A stretch of 64,000 nucleotides of DNA from Novosphingobium sp. UBA6272. Lineage in GTDB: Bacteria; Pseudomonadota; Alphaproteobacteria; Sphingomonadales; Sphingomonadaceae. The DNA lies in contig NZ_DJUW01000026.1 in NCBI RefSeq assembly GCF_002440635.1, positions 178,176 to 242,175 of the forward strand, given 5' to 3'. Below the pieces are notes generated by a model. That model worked only from the letters and a program-made list of their open reading frames with translations, was not told the DNA's origin and did no database searches. Numbering within the stretch: the stretch's first letter is position 1; the number at the start of each line of letters is the position of its first letter. Made by a program: the position numbers and the translations under genes. This document shows positions 26,578-34,997 of the stretch, piece by piece.

Positions 26578-27651
26578 TCAACCTTTCAGTTTGGCCATGC
26601 TGCCGTGTTGCAGCGCCAGCGCGCAGCCCCCCCTGGCCATGGAGAGGAAATTGGCATCGCCGCGCTCGGTACGCTCGACATAGGCGGCGCTGAATACGGC
26701 GGTGGAAATACCGTGGATCGCGCCCAGCACGTAATCGTCCCAGATCGCGTCGCGGCTGAGCGGCACGCCGCGACCGGTCATTTCTTCGCAGTAGAGATTG
26801 AGCAGTTCGTCCTCATGCGCACGCCGGAGCCTGTCGCCGATCCCGGTGCCAAGGAAATAACCGATATCGAGAAGGGGGTTCCCGGCAGCGACCGTCTGCC
26901 AGTCGAGCACGGCGATTTCCTCTGCCCCGCCCTTGATATCGAACAGCATATTGTCGAGCCGGAAATCGCCGTGGATAATCGATCTCGGCCCGCCCTGACG
27001 ACCAAACCATTGATCGCGGCCCTCGTTCAATTCCTCGCAAAGCGCCATGAATTCGGGCTCGAGCAGTTCGCCATAGCGTTCACGGAAGATCACCTGAGCA
27101 TTGCCGTAAAGCGCCTTGACCTGATCAACGTGGCCTTCCCTCGGATGTAGCCATTCGATCCCGGTCAGTGCCTCATTGTTCCAGCTCGGGGCATGGATCG
27201 CCGCAGCCTGGCGAATTCCGGCCCGGGCATCGGCGGCGGAGCAGGAAGCGAGCTGGTTGCCGCCGCGGGCCGGACCAAGGTCTTCGAACAACAGGATGAA
27301 ATCGACGGCGTCGTCTGCGATCTCAGCCGCGAAGACACCGGGAACGCGCACCCCCAGTTGCGGCGCGATCTCTCGGTAGAAGCCAACTTCCTTGGCGTAG
27401 AGTCCGAATGCAGCTGCCGTGCCACGGCTCATCGCATCGGCAGCAGGGAACTTGCCTGCGACAGTCGCGGGCCCGGCACCTGCGCATTCGTATTCTAGAT
27501 GGAACCGGGCGCTGTCTCCAACCTGTCCAGTGCCGATCGGTTCCCAGCGTACACCCTTGACACTCGCTCCATCGATCTGGCCCGCCAAACGCAGCATTTC
27601 CGTCATCCACGCGGGCGAAACGTCTGCTGGATGCGTTGGGAACCCGGCCAT
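26578..27651 (-). CDS. Phosphotransferase family protein (ecdysteroid-kinase/APH-like)
   Basis: The 357-residue protein has a kinase-like fold: a hinge at LLFEDLG, the catalytic loop HGDFRLDN and the metal-binding LDWQTV. It belongs with small-molecule kinases of the aminoglycoside phosphotransferase/EcKinase superfamily; the substrate may be a steroid, terpenoid or other alcohol. First gene of a four-gene minus-strand operon, with a 16-bp palindrome 20 nt before its start codon. Confidence 0.85.
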   Translation of the reverse strand: MAGFPTHPADVSPAWMTEMLRLAGQIDGASVKGVRWEPIGTGQVGDSARFHLEYECAGAGPATVAGKFPAADAMSRGTAAAFGLYAKEVGFYREIAPQLGVRVPGVFAAEIADDAVDFILLFEDLGPARGGNQLASCSAADARAGIRQAAAIHAPSWNNEALTGIEWLHPREGHVDQVKALYGNAQVIFRERYGELLEPEFMALCEELNEGRDQWFGRQGGPRSIIHGDFRLDNMLFDIKGGAEEIAVLDWQTVAAGNPLLDIGYFLGTGIGDRLRRAHEDELLNLYCEEMTGRGVPLSRDAIWDDYVLGAIHGISTAVFSAAYVERTERGDANFLSMARGGCALALQHGSMAKLKG

Positions 27652-27671
27652 GCCCTCTCCTCGTTCTCTTC

Positions 27672-27687
27672 TTAATCGTACGATTAA
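27672..27687. promoter_or_regulatory. 16-bp perfect palindrome TTAATCGTACGATTAA
   Basis: It lies in the 147-nt divergent gap between the phosphotransferase operon (minus) and the Vps62-like gene (plus), close to the former. Size and symmetry suit a TetR-type repressor. A related sequence, TTAATCGTCCAATTAA, is at 50526-50541 before the nitroreductase gene. No TetR gene is adjacent. Confidence 0.6.
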
Positions 27688-27798
27688 TCAGTCCCGACCT
27701 TACTTGGCAACCTGGAAGCAACCTTAACTTGGCGAATTTCAGCAAGTATTTGTTCGCAAGGCGATCTATGCGCCTCGTAGAACAAGGGAAGCAAACCG

Positions 27799-29124
27799 GT
27801 GCCTGAATCAGAAGAGACTCCAACAGGAGTCGAGCTCGCCTCACACTGGGCGGGTGACAAGCCTTTGTCCAATACGCTGCTGCACGCCTTGATTGCCCGT
27901 CATGCGCCGGTGATTCACTTTCACCCGGAAGAAGCCTATTTCCCATCAAGCGTTGAATGGTATCTAGACCGCGCCAATCTGATCCATGGCGCCACTGGGC
28001 AGCCATTGATCTGGCATCCCAGTCTTGCCCAGCTCCCCACGGACGCAGCCGATCCGGCAAACCCCGAACGGCTGTGGCTGAGCTTTGACGAGAAGCTCGC
28101 CGGGCCGGCGCTCGAGCCGCACATTGCCCCGCAAGACGATCCCCGGCGCGGGGATCCCGATCATGCCCCGGCCTATGTCCGCGCGGTCCATTTGCCCGAT
28201 CAGGGCGTAACCGACCTGCAGTTCTGGATGTTCTATCCCTACGACGGTCCAGGCCTTGCGCGGGTCCGCCCGGTTGAACTGGGGGCGACCCGCGCCGACC
28301 AGGTACTTAGCCTGTGGCCCGGCGGCATGCACGAGGCCGACTGGGAACTGGCGGTGATCCGGATCGATCATGCCACGCTGGAGCCTTGCGGTGTGATCCT
28401 TTCGCAACACCGCGATGGTGACATGCATCTCGGGCCCGATGCCATGGCCCGGCTGGAGCGCGACGAGACCGGCCGTATCCAGCTCTATTCCTCACTCTAT
28501 GGCCATGCCACCTATGCCCATGTCCACGAACGCACGCTGTTCTACCTGTGGCGGCCATTCGTCCATATCGGAATCGAATTGGGGCTGGTCGACCGGATCG
28601 AACGCGGACGGACCTGGAACCTGGGCGATCCGCTTAACCACGTGCTGATTTCAACCTCATGGAAAGACCCGGTGGTTCGCGAACCGTCATGGCTGCGCTT
28701 TCCCTATCGCTGGGGAGCCTATGCGCCCAAGGGCGGACGCTTTTCGCGCCAGCTGGTCGACGGCGCCAAGGCCCTGATGGAGGGGCGGATGGCAACGACC
28801 GTGTTCCTGCTTCATCTCGTTACGCTGGGACTTACGGCGATCCTGTTCGCACTCGCGCCGCTGCTGCTGGGCGGCGGGGCCGGCGCGCGGCTGATGGGCA
28901 CGGTGGCTGACAATTCAGGACCGGTCGGCCCGATGTGGCAGCCGGACAAATGGAACGGCAATTATGGCTTCTCCGGCCCGCCGCAGCCGGTCGACTGGCG
29001 CAAGGACGGACCGGCCTGGGCCCGGCGCCTCACTGGCTTCAGCAACGCTTTGTTCCACCCGCCGCTGCGGGTGGTGAGCGCGCTGCTTGGCCTGATCTTC
29101 GCGCCGATCCTGCCGAAGAGCTGA
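27799..29124 (+). CDS. Vps62-related (DUF946-like) protein
   Basis: The 441-residue protein starts with a segment typical of Vps62/DUF946 proteins (HAPVIHFHPEEAYFPSSVEWY, about residues 34-54) and has GGMHEADWELAVIRI, then HATYAHVHE. Two hydrophobic stretches near residues 333-355 and 415-435 could anchor it in the membrane. The family occurs in fungi, plants and bacteria and has no settled biochemical role; histidine-rich motifs hint at metal or polysaccharide binding. GTG start; the reverse-oriented abgT ends 4 nt after its stop. Confidence 0.72.
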   Translation: MPESEETPTGVELASHWAGDKPLSNTLLHALIARHAPVIHFHPEEAYFPSSVEWYLDRANLIHGATGQPLIWHPSLAQLPTDAADPANPERLWLSFDEKLAGPALEPHIAPQDDPRRGDPDHAPAYVRAVHLPDQGVTDLQFWMFYPYDGPGLARVRPVELGATRADQVLSLWPGGMHEADWELAVIRIDHATLEPCGVILSQHRDGDMHLGPDAMARLERDETGRIQLYSSLYGHATYAHVHERTLFYLWRPFVHIGIELGLVDRIERGRTWNLGDPLNHVLISTSWKDPVVREPSWLRFPYRWGAYAPKGGRFSRQLVDGAKALMEGRMATTVFLLHLVTLGLTAILFALAPLLLGGGAGARLMGTVADNSGPVGPMWQPDKWNGNYGFSGPPQPVDWRKDGPAWARRLTGFSNALFHPPLRVVSALLGLIFAPILPKS

Positions 29125-29128
29125 GCTC

Positions 29129-30688
29129 TCAGCGCTCGGGCAGGTGGTAGCCCACCGAAACGCCCGGCCCCACCGGAAGGTCCAGTGCCACCCAGCCTGC
29201 GGTCAGCGCCATTCCCGCCAGATAATAGGCGATCGCTATCGGCAGTGTCGCCGAAAGCAGCGAGCCAAGCCGGAACGAGGGGACGAAGCGTTGGCAATAG
29301 ATCAGCGCCAGAATGAAGTAGGCGTTGAGCGGCGAGATCAGGTTGGTCACCACATCCCCCACCCGGTAGGCTGCCGTGGTCATTTCCGGCGAGACGCCCA
29401 GCAGCATCAGCATCGGCACTGCAACCGGGGCCATCGCGGTCCACTTGGCCGAGCCCGACGCGATCAGGAAGTCGAGCCAGGCCGAGGCCGAAGCAAGCAG
29501 CGGCAACAGCAGCGCTGGCGGCGCATCCAGGTCGCGCAACGCGGCCGCGCCCTCGATCGCCACGATCGGCGCAAGGTTTGACCAACCGAACATCGCCACG
29601 AAATGCGCGGCGAAGAAGGCCAGCACGAGGTAGGGAATCATCCCTTCCAGACCCTTGCCCATCATCGTCACCACCTCGCGGTGCGTCGAAATCGTCCCGG
29701 TGGTCCGGCCATAAACCCAGCCTGCAATCAGCATCAATCCGCTCAGCAGCGGCACGGTTGCGCGGTAGAACGGCAGGATCCGCTGTGCCGGTTCCGCCTT
29801 GGCATCGTAAAGCGGCGCATAGGCGGGGAGGTAAATCAGGGCGAGCACCGTCGCCACAAACAGGACCAGCACCATGCCGGCCCGCTTCAGCGCCTTTTTC
29901 TCGATCGCGGTGAGCGGCTCCGGCGGCTCATAGCTGCCGTCTTCGTGCCCCTGCCACGAACCCAGCCGTGGCCCGACCACCCGCTCGGCCAGATACCAGC
30001 CGATCAGGATATAGGTCACGGCGATCGCGATCATGTACCACCAGTTGCCGAACGGGTTCATCTCCCACTGCGGATCAAGCAGCCGCGCACCGGTCTGGGT
30101 TATCCCGAAAATCAGCACGTCGTACTGACCGGGCAGGAGGTTGCCGACCAGCCCGGTGCAGCAGCCGACGTAGCCCAGGATGCAGCCAAGCAGCGGATTG
30201 CGACCCGCCGCCGCGAACATCATCCCGGCCAGCGGCACGAAGACGATATAACCGAAATCGAAGGCATGGATTGTCAGCATGCCGAGCAGGATCGTCGCGG
30301 GCACCAGTAGCCTCTGCGGCACACTTTGCATCATCCGGCGCAGCAGCGCGGGAAGCAGCCCGGAATGCTCGGCCACCCCTGCCCCCAGCATGATCGTCAG
30401 CGCGAAGCCCAAGGGCGTGAAGCCGGTATAGGTCTTGGGAACCTCGGTCAGGAGCTGGCGCATCAGCTCTTCGGAGAACAGGCTTCTGGCGGCAAGCACT
30501 TCCCCGGTCACCGGGTTGGTCACGCTCCAGCCCTGCGCGGCGGCGAGCGCCGAGACCAGCATCAGCACAACGATGATTGCCACGAAGATTGCAACCGGAT
30601 CGGGCAAGGCATTGCCCAACCGCTCGACCCGGTCGAGAAACCGGTTCTGCCAGCCGTCCTGCCCGCGCCTGTCCGTATTGGTCGCCAT
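29129..30688 (-). CDS. abgT: AbgT family transporter
   Basis: The 519-residue inner-membrane protein has about 12 hydrophobic segments and the AbgT landmarks GFTPLGFALTIMLGAGVAEHSGL, FVPLAGMMFAA, and the re-entrant SGSAKWTAMAPVAVPM segment. Family members import p-aminobenzoyl-glutamate or export sulfonamide antimetabolites (MtrF, YdaH). Which direction applies here cannot be read from the sequence. It is a single gene, convergent with the Vps62-like gene. Confidence 0.92.
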   Translation of the reverse strand: MATNTDRRGQDGWQNRFLDRVERLGNALPDPVAIFVAIIVVLMLVSALAAAQGWSVTNPVTGEVLAARSLFSEELMRQLLTEVPKTYTGFTPLGFALTIMLGAGVAEHSGLLPALLRRMMQSVPQRLLVPATILLGMLTIHAFDFGYIVFVPLAGMMFAAAGRNPLLGCILGYVGCCTGLVGNLLPGQYDVLIFGITQTGARLLDPQWEMNPFGNWWYMIAIAVTYILIGWYLAERVVGPRLGSWQGHEDGSYEPPEPLTAIEKKALKRAGMVLVLFVATVLALIYLPAYAPLYDAKAEPAQRILPFYRATVPLLSGLMLIAGWVYGRTTGTISTHREVVTMMGKGLEGMIPYLVLAFFAAHFVAMFGWSNLAPIVAIEGAAALRDLDAPPALLLPLLASASAWLDFLIASGSAKWTAMAPVAVPMLMLLGVSPEMTTAAYRVGDVVTNLISPLNAYFILALIYCQRFVPSFRLGSLLSATLPIAIAYYLAGMALTAGWVALDLPVGPGVSVGYHLPER

Positions 30689-30763
30689 AGTTCCCCCTGG
30701 TCGCGACCCAGAGGCGAACTATGCGCGAATTACAGCGCCATGCAATTCAAATCGTTGACCTGT

Positions 30764-32047
30764 TCAGGCGAGCCGGCCGAAAGCTCCTGCCCCGGCATAC
30801 CGCGCCGCATCACCCAGCTCTTCCTCGATCCGGATCAACTGGTTGTACTTCGCCAGCCGGTCCGAACGGGCAAGCGAGCCGGTCTTGATCTGGCCGCAGT
30901 TGGTGGCAACCGCCAGGTCGGCGATGGTTGCGTCCTCGGTTTCGCCCGAACGGTGCGACATCACTGCGGTATAGCCATGGCGATTGGCGATGCTGACCGC
31001 GTCGAGCGTTTCCGACAGCGAGCCGATCTGGTTGACCTTGACCAGCAGCGAATTCGCCAGACCCTTTTCGATGCCCATGGTCAGGCGCTTGGGATTGGTC
31101 ACGAACAGATCGTCGCCGACCAGCTGGACCTGGTGACCGATCTTGTCGGTGATCGCCTTCCAGCCTTCGAAATCGTCTTCGCCCATGCCGTCTTCGATCG
31201 AGACGATCGGATAGTCGGCGCACAGCGCGGCGAGGTAATCGGCCATTTCAACGGGGCTGAGCGAGAGGCCTTCGCCGCTGATCTCATACTTGCCGTTCTT
31301 GAAGAATTCGGTCGCGGCACAATCGAGCGCCAGCTTGATCTCGGTCCCGGCCTCGAAGCCGGCCTTGGCGATCGATCCCATGATGAAATCGAGCGCGGCG
31401 CGGGTGCTGGAAAGGTTCGGGGCGAAGCCGCCTTCATCGCCTACCGCGGTAGCCAGGCCCTTGTCGTGCAGGCCCTTCTTCAGCGTGTGGAAGATCTCGC
31501 TGCCCCACCGCACCGCTTCGGCCAGGCTCGGCGCGCCAACCGGCATGATCATGAATTCCTGGAAGTCGATCGGATTGTCGGCATGCTCGCCGCCGTTGAT
31601 GATGTTCATCATCGGCACCGGCAGGACGTGGGCAGAGACGCCGCCGATATAGCTGTAAAGCGGCAGACCGCGGGCATTGGCCGCAGCCTTGGCCACTGCC
31701 AGCGAGGTGCCAAGGATCGCATTCGCACCCAGCCGGGCCTTGTTCTCGGTCCCGTCCAGTTCGATCATCAGTGCGTCGATATCGCGTTGATCCTCCGCAT
31801 CGAAGCCCAGCAGCGCATCGCTGATTTCGCTGTTCACGGCCTTGACCGCCTTGAGCACGCCCTTGCCGAGATAGCGCTTCTTGTCGCCGTCGCGCAGTTC
31901 GACCGCTTCATGGGCGCCGGTCGAGGCGCCCGAAGGCACCGCCGCGCGGCCGAACGAACCGTCGTCGAGCAGGACGTCGACTTCGACGGTCGGGTTGCCC
32001 CGGCTATCGAGGATTTCACGGGCATGGATGTCAATGATCGCGGTCAT
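30764..32047 (-). CDS. eno: Enolase
   Basis: Glycolytic 2-phosphoglycerate dehydratase, 427 residues. The frame extends upstream, but MTAIIDIHAREILDSRGNPT is the family start, preceded by AGGAAGG. Substrate and metal motifs are intact: SGASTGAHEAVELRD, GDEGGFAP, SIEDGMGEDD, GDDLFVTN and SHRSGETED. It is monocistronic here. The 180 nt upstream (32048-32227), shared with the divergent envelope gene, must hold both promoters; I see a local run of GCATT repeats near 32111-32134 but no clear -35/-10 pair. Confidence 0.97.
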   Translation of the reverse strand: MTAIIDIHAREILDSRGNPTVEVDVLLDDGSFGRAAVPSGASTGAHEAVELRDGDKKRYLGKGVLKAVKAVNSEISDALLGFDAEDQRDIDALMIELDGTENKARLGANAILGTSLAVAKAAANARGLPLYSYIGGVSAHVLPVPMMNIINGGEHADNPIDFQEFMIMPVGAPSLAEAVRWGSEIFHTLKKGLHDKGLATAVGDEGGFAPNLSSTRAALDFIMGSIAKAGFEAGTEIKLALDCAATEFFKNGKYEISGEGLSLSPVEMADYLAALCADYPIVSIEDGMGEDDFEGWKAITDKIGHQVQLVGDDLFVTNPKRLTMGIEKGLANSLLVKVNQIGSLSETLDAVSIANRHGYTAVMSHRSGETEDATIADLAVATNCGQIKTGSLARSDRLAKYNQLIRIEEELGDAARYAGAGAFGRLA

Positions 32048-32227
32048 GGCGCAGCACCTTCCTGGCGGATATATCGCGAGGCTCCTTAGCAGTGCCGTAA
32101 GGTCAGGCAACATGCATTGCATTGCAACGCAGCATTTTGCCACGCATAAGGGGAACTTGCAGATCGCCGTGCGCGTTACCACATGAGTTCAAGGGCCCGC
32201 ATCGGGGGCTAGATAAGGAAATACTCC

Positions 32228-32845
32228 ATGGCCAAGACCACCAAGGAAACCGTCAAGACCACTGCCGCGAAAAAGCCCGCTGCGACCAAGGCTTCGGCGG
32301 CACGAAAGCCCGCCGCCAAAGCCTCTGCGGCAACCGGCGAAGCCAAGGTCAAGTTCGCCAAGGCGATCGAGGAAGCCAAGGCCGGCGCCCAGGCACTGGC
32401 GAGCGAAGCCCAGACCCGCGCGCACAAGCTGTCGCAGGACGCCCAGGCCAAGGCCGGCGCCTACAAGGACCAGCTCACTGCCCGAAGCGGCGACTGGGCC
32501 GATGAAGCCAAGGATCTGGCCGATCAGGCCAAGGTCCGCGCGGGCGACCTCGCCAAGGAAGGCAAGGCCAAGACCAGCGATGCCATTGCCAGCCTGGGCA
32601 AGATTGTCGCCGACAATGCCGGGACGATCGACGAGAAGCTCGGCGCCAAGTACGGCGACTATGCCCGCACCGCCGCCCGTTCGATGCAGGAAACCGCCGC
32701 CAAGATCGAAGCCAAGGACCTGAACGAGCTGGGTGACGACGCCAAGGAATTCGTGCGCAAGAGCCCGGCGCTGGCGCTGGGAATCGCGGCGGTCGCCGGC
32801 TTCCTGCTTTCGCGCCTGTTCAAGGGCGGTTCCAACGAAGCCTGA
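32228..32845 (+). CDS. ElaB/YqjD-like membrane-anchored protein with Lys/Ala-rich tail
   Basis: The 205-residue protein has an N-terminal Lys/Ala repeat region (KK-PAA-type, residues 1-40) like histone H1 or phasin tails, a long amphipathic alpha-helical region, and a C-terminal glycine-containing membrane segment (ALALGIAAVAGFLLSRLFKGG). That end is the ElaB/YqjD signature, and such proteins can bind ribosomes or stress-related complexes at the membrane. It heads a four-gene plus-strand operon of like proteins. Confidence 0.8.
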   Translation: MAKTTKETVKTTAAKKPAATKASAARKPAAKASAATGEAKVKFAKAIEEAKAGAQALASEAQTRAHKLSQDAQAKAGAYKDQLTARSGDWADEAKDLADQAKVRAGDLAKEGKAKTSDAIASLGKIVADNAGTIDEKLGAKYGDYARTAARSMQETAAKIEAKDLNELGDDAKEFVRKSPALALGIAAVAGFLLSRLFKGGSNEA

Positions 32846-32865
32846 GCGCGGCTACCACCGCGGTC

Positions 32866-33246
32866 ATGGCCGATGAATCACCACCCCTGATCGAAGAGGA
32901 TGCGGCCGAGCGCTCGCTGGTTGCCGACGTGCGGCAACTGGTCGAGGATGGCCGCACCTTGCTGGAAGCCGAACTGGCTTATCAAAAGAGCCGCGCCATG
33001 GTCGCCGGGCAGGCTGCGAAAGGCGTTGCCGGATGGATGGCGCTGGCCCTGGCGCTGCTGTTCTTTGCCTTGATGGCGCTGGTGCTCGGGCTGATACTCA
33101 CGCTCGTCCCGGCGCTTGGTGCGATCTGGGCGACGGTGGCGGTGGTGCTTGGGCTGCTGGCGATGGGTGCATTGTCCGGATGGGTTGCGGTGCGCCGTTG
33201 GCAACGCGCCGCCGCGCTGATGGCCGAGCCGGAGAAAGGGTCGTGA
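32866..33246 (+). CDS. Phage-holin-family/YqjE-like membrane protein
   Basis: The 126-residue protein starts with an acidic helical region and has two adjacent hydrophobic segments (about 53-78 and 82-107), as in the PF07332-type YqjE proteins. It lies between YqjD-like genes, the standard arrangement. Role unknown; envelope homeostasis is the usual suggestion. Its stop overlaps the next start by 4 nt. Confidence 0.8.
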   Translation: MADESPPLIEEDAAERSLVADVRQLVEDGRTLLEAELAYQKSRAMVAGQAAKGVAGWMALALALLFFALMALVLGLILTLVPALGAIWATVAVVLGLLAMGALSGWVAVRRWQRAAALMAEPEKGS

Positions 33247-33587
33247 GCGACGCTGAAGGTCGTTTTTCCGCTGATCGGGGGAACCGCAATGCCGCGCGCG
33301 GGTTGTTCGACCGGCGCCTGGCCAGGGTCAAGGAAGACCTGGCGGCCCGTTCGGTCCCGCAGCGGATCAAGGCCAAGGCCCAGGACGAAGTATTCAAGGC
33401 GGCCGATCTGGCGATTGATGTCGCGAAAGAAAGCAAAGGCATTATTGCCGCTTCGGCCGGGGCAATCGCGCTTTGGGTGTTTCGCGAACCGCTGATCCGC
33501 AGCTTCGGCGGCTGGTTCGCGAAATCCCCGGTTCAGGAACAGGACGATAGTGCCGACGAAACGAACCAACTGGAGCATGACTCGTGA
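33243..33587 (+). CDS. Small protein of the YqjDE-type operon
   Basis: The 114-residue product starts with GTG overlapping the previous stop (GTGA). It has a basic helical region (RRLARVKEDLAARSVPQRIKAKAQ segment) and one hydrophobic segment (about 70-88, GIIAASAGAIALWVF) followed by an acidic tail. No named family comes to mind, but position and layout match a third component of ElaB/YqjD-type operons. The upstream frame is open but would overlap the holin-like gene. Confidence 0.65.
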   Translation: MSDAEGRFSADRGNRNAARGLFDRRLARVKEDLAARSVPQRIKAKAQDEVFKAADLAIDVAKESKGIIAASAGAIALWVFREPLIRSFGGWFAKSPVQEQDDSADETNQLEHDS

Positions 33588-34066
33588 GCGAGACCGACGA
33601 AAAGCGCGACCGGATCCGGACCCGGATTGAGGAATCGCAGGAACGCCTTTCGCGCGAAAGCAGCGCGTTGCCCGCCTTGCCTGTGCGCCGGGCCCCCGCC
33701 GATGCCTATCCGCCGGAAGACTGGCGCGGGCTGGCGAACGAGCATCCCTGGTTGCTGGTCGCCGCCGGAGCCGGGATCGGCCTGCTGGCCGGTGCCTTGC
33801 TGCCCAAGCGGGCCGGATCGAAGACCGCATCGCGCGCGCTGGGCCTGGCTGCTGCCGGGGCCGAACTGGCCATCGCGCTCAGCCGCAATGCCCGCGAAGC
33901 CGCCAGCGACGGCGCCCGCGAAGGCCTCACCCGGCTGGATGACAGCACCGCCCCGTTGCGTCGCCGGGCCGGTGAAATGGCTGGGTCGGCCTCGCGCAAC
34001 GCTCGCAGCACCGGGGTGCGGCTGGCCGGCGAAGCGGTAAAGCTGGCCGCTCGGCTCAGGAAGTAG
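33584..34066 (+). CDS. YqjD/ElaB-like protein with membrane segment
   Basis: The 160-residue protein starts with GTG overlapping the previous gene by 4 nt. A charged N-terminal helix precedes the segment WLLVAAGAGIGLLAGALLP (about residues 56-74), then a long Ala/Arg-rich helical region. It ends the four-gene envelope operon. A short palindrome CCTAAG-A-CTTAGG follows at 34072-34084. Function unknown. Confidence 0.68.
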   Translation: MSETDEKRDRIRTRIEESQERLSRESSALPALPVRRAPADAYPPEDWRGLANEHPWLLVAAGAGIGLLAGALLPKRAGSKTASRALGLAAAGAELAIALSRNAREAASDGAREGLTRLDDSTAPLRRRAGEMAGSASRNARSTGVRLAGEAVKLAARLRK

Positions 34067-34151
34067 CTCTGCCTAAGACTTAGGTGGCACTTGCCTTAGG
34101 GAATGGGCGCGATTATGCGGCGCCTTTCCTCCCTCCCAGGTGTTACCAACG

Positions 34152-34379
34152 ATGAGCGAACAGAAACTTCACCTTGTTTTCGGCGGGCGCGTCAAAGACC
34201 CGCAGACGCTGGATTTCGTCGATCTTGAAAGCATGGACTATGTCGGGATGTTTGCCGACTATGCCAGCGCCGAAGAAGCCTGGCGCAGCGCCGCGCGGCG
34301 GACAGTCGACGATGCCGAAATGAAATATGTGGTGGTCCACCTGCACCGCTTGCTCCAGCCCGATCTGCTGAAGCGCTGA
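34152..34379 (+). CDS. DUF4170 domain protein
   Basis: A 75-residue protein (start ATG 34152, in-frame earlier codon at 34140 is less likely) with the DUF4170 signature LVFGGRVKDPQTLDF and SAEEAWRSAARRTVDDAEMKYVVVHL. Small alphaproteobacterial family of unknown function, often near inositol-phosphatase or greA genes. Followed immediately by a terminator hairpin. Confidence 0.85.
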   Translation: MSEQKLHLVFGGRVKDPQTLDFVDLESMDYVGMFADYASAEEAWRSAARRTVDDAEMKYVVVHLHRLLQPDLLKR

Positions 34380-34384
34380 AACGA

Positions 34385-34410
34385 AAAGGCCCCGGATTTC
34401 CGGGGCCTTT
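34385..34410. terminator. Bidirectional rho-independent terminator
   Basis: A perfect 11-bp stem AAAGGCCCCGG / CCGGGGCCTTT with loop ATTT, followed by GTTTGT on the plus strand and preceded by AAAA, so it can stop transcription in both directions. It separates the DUF4170 gene (plus) from greA (minus). Confidence 0.9.
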
Positions 34411-34415
34411 GTTTG

Positions 34416-34892
34416 TCAGACGAACTCGATCTTCTGGACCAGATAGGACCGGTCTCCGGCCGGGACCGTCACCTCGATCTCGTCCTCCACCCGGCGCCCG
34501 ATCAGGGCCTTGCCCAGCGGCGAGTTGTAGCTGATCCGGCCGATCCGGGCGTCTGCCTCGTATGGGCCGACGATCTGGTACTTCACCGGCTTGTCGTCAT
34601 CATCCAGCAGGGTCACGGTGGCACCGAAGATGATCCGGTCTCCCGAAAGCGAAGTCGGATCGACGATCTGCGCGCGGCTGACCTTGTCCTCAAGATCGGC
34701 GATCGACATTTCGACCTGCCCCTGGCGCTCTTTCGCGGCATGGTATTCGGCGTTTTCGGAAAGATCGCCATGGGCGCGCGCTTCTTCGATCGCGTCGACG
34801 ATCCTGGGCCGCTCTTCGCGCAGCGCCCTCAGCTCGGCAATCAGGCGTTCATAGCCTTCCGCCAGCATCGGCAGCTTTTCGACACTCGCCAT
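34416..34892 (-). CDS. greA: Transcription elongation factor GreA
   Basis: The 158-residue protein binds RNA polymerase's secondary channel and rescues stalled complexes by stimulating transcript cleavage. It has the N-terminal coiled coil with the tip motif HGDLSENAEY (41-50, containing the acidic residues used for cleavage) and a C-terminal FKBP-like domain (YNSPLGKALIGRRVEDEI). The start follows GGAGGACGAGG at a short distance. Confidence 0.97.
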   Translation of the reverse strand: MASVEKLPMLAEGYERLIAELRALREERPRIVDAIEEARAHGDLSENAEYHAAKERQGQVEMSIADLEDKVSRAQIVDPTSLSGDRIIFGATVTLLDDDDKPVKYQIVGPYEADARIGRISYNSPLGKALIGRRVEDEIEVTVPAGDRSYLVQKIEFV

Positions 34893-34997
34893 CGTTCCTC
34901 GTCCTCCTGCCGCACCCTCCGCAGCGACTAGAACCCTGCCCCGTGCCGCATCCGGCTACGGGCCTGTCCAGTCGCGATGTGGGGAAAGCGCGATTGA

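Noticed and set aside
30326..32089. A 587-codon plus-strand frame opposite eno and abgT
   Set aside because: Enolase and AbgT on the minus strand explain this DNA.
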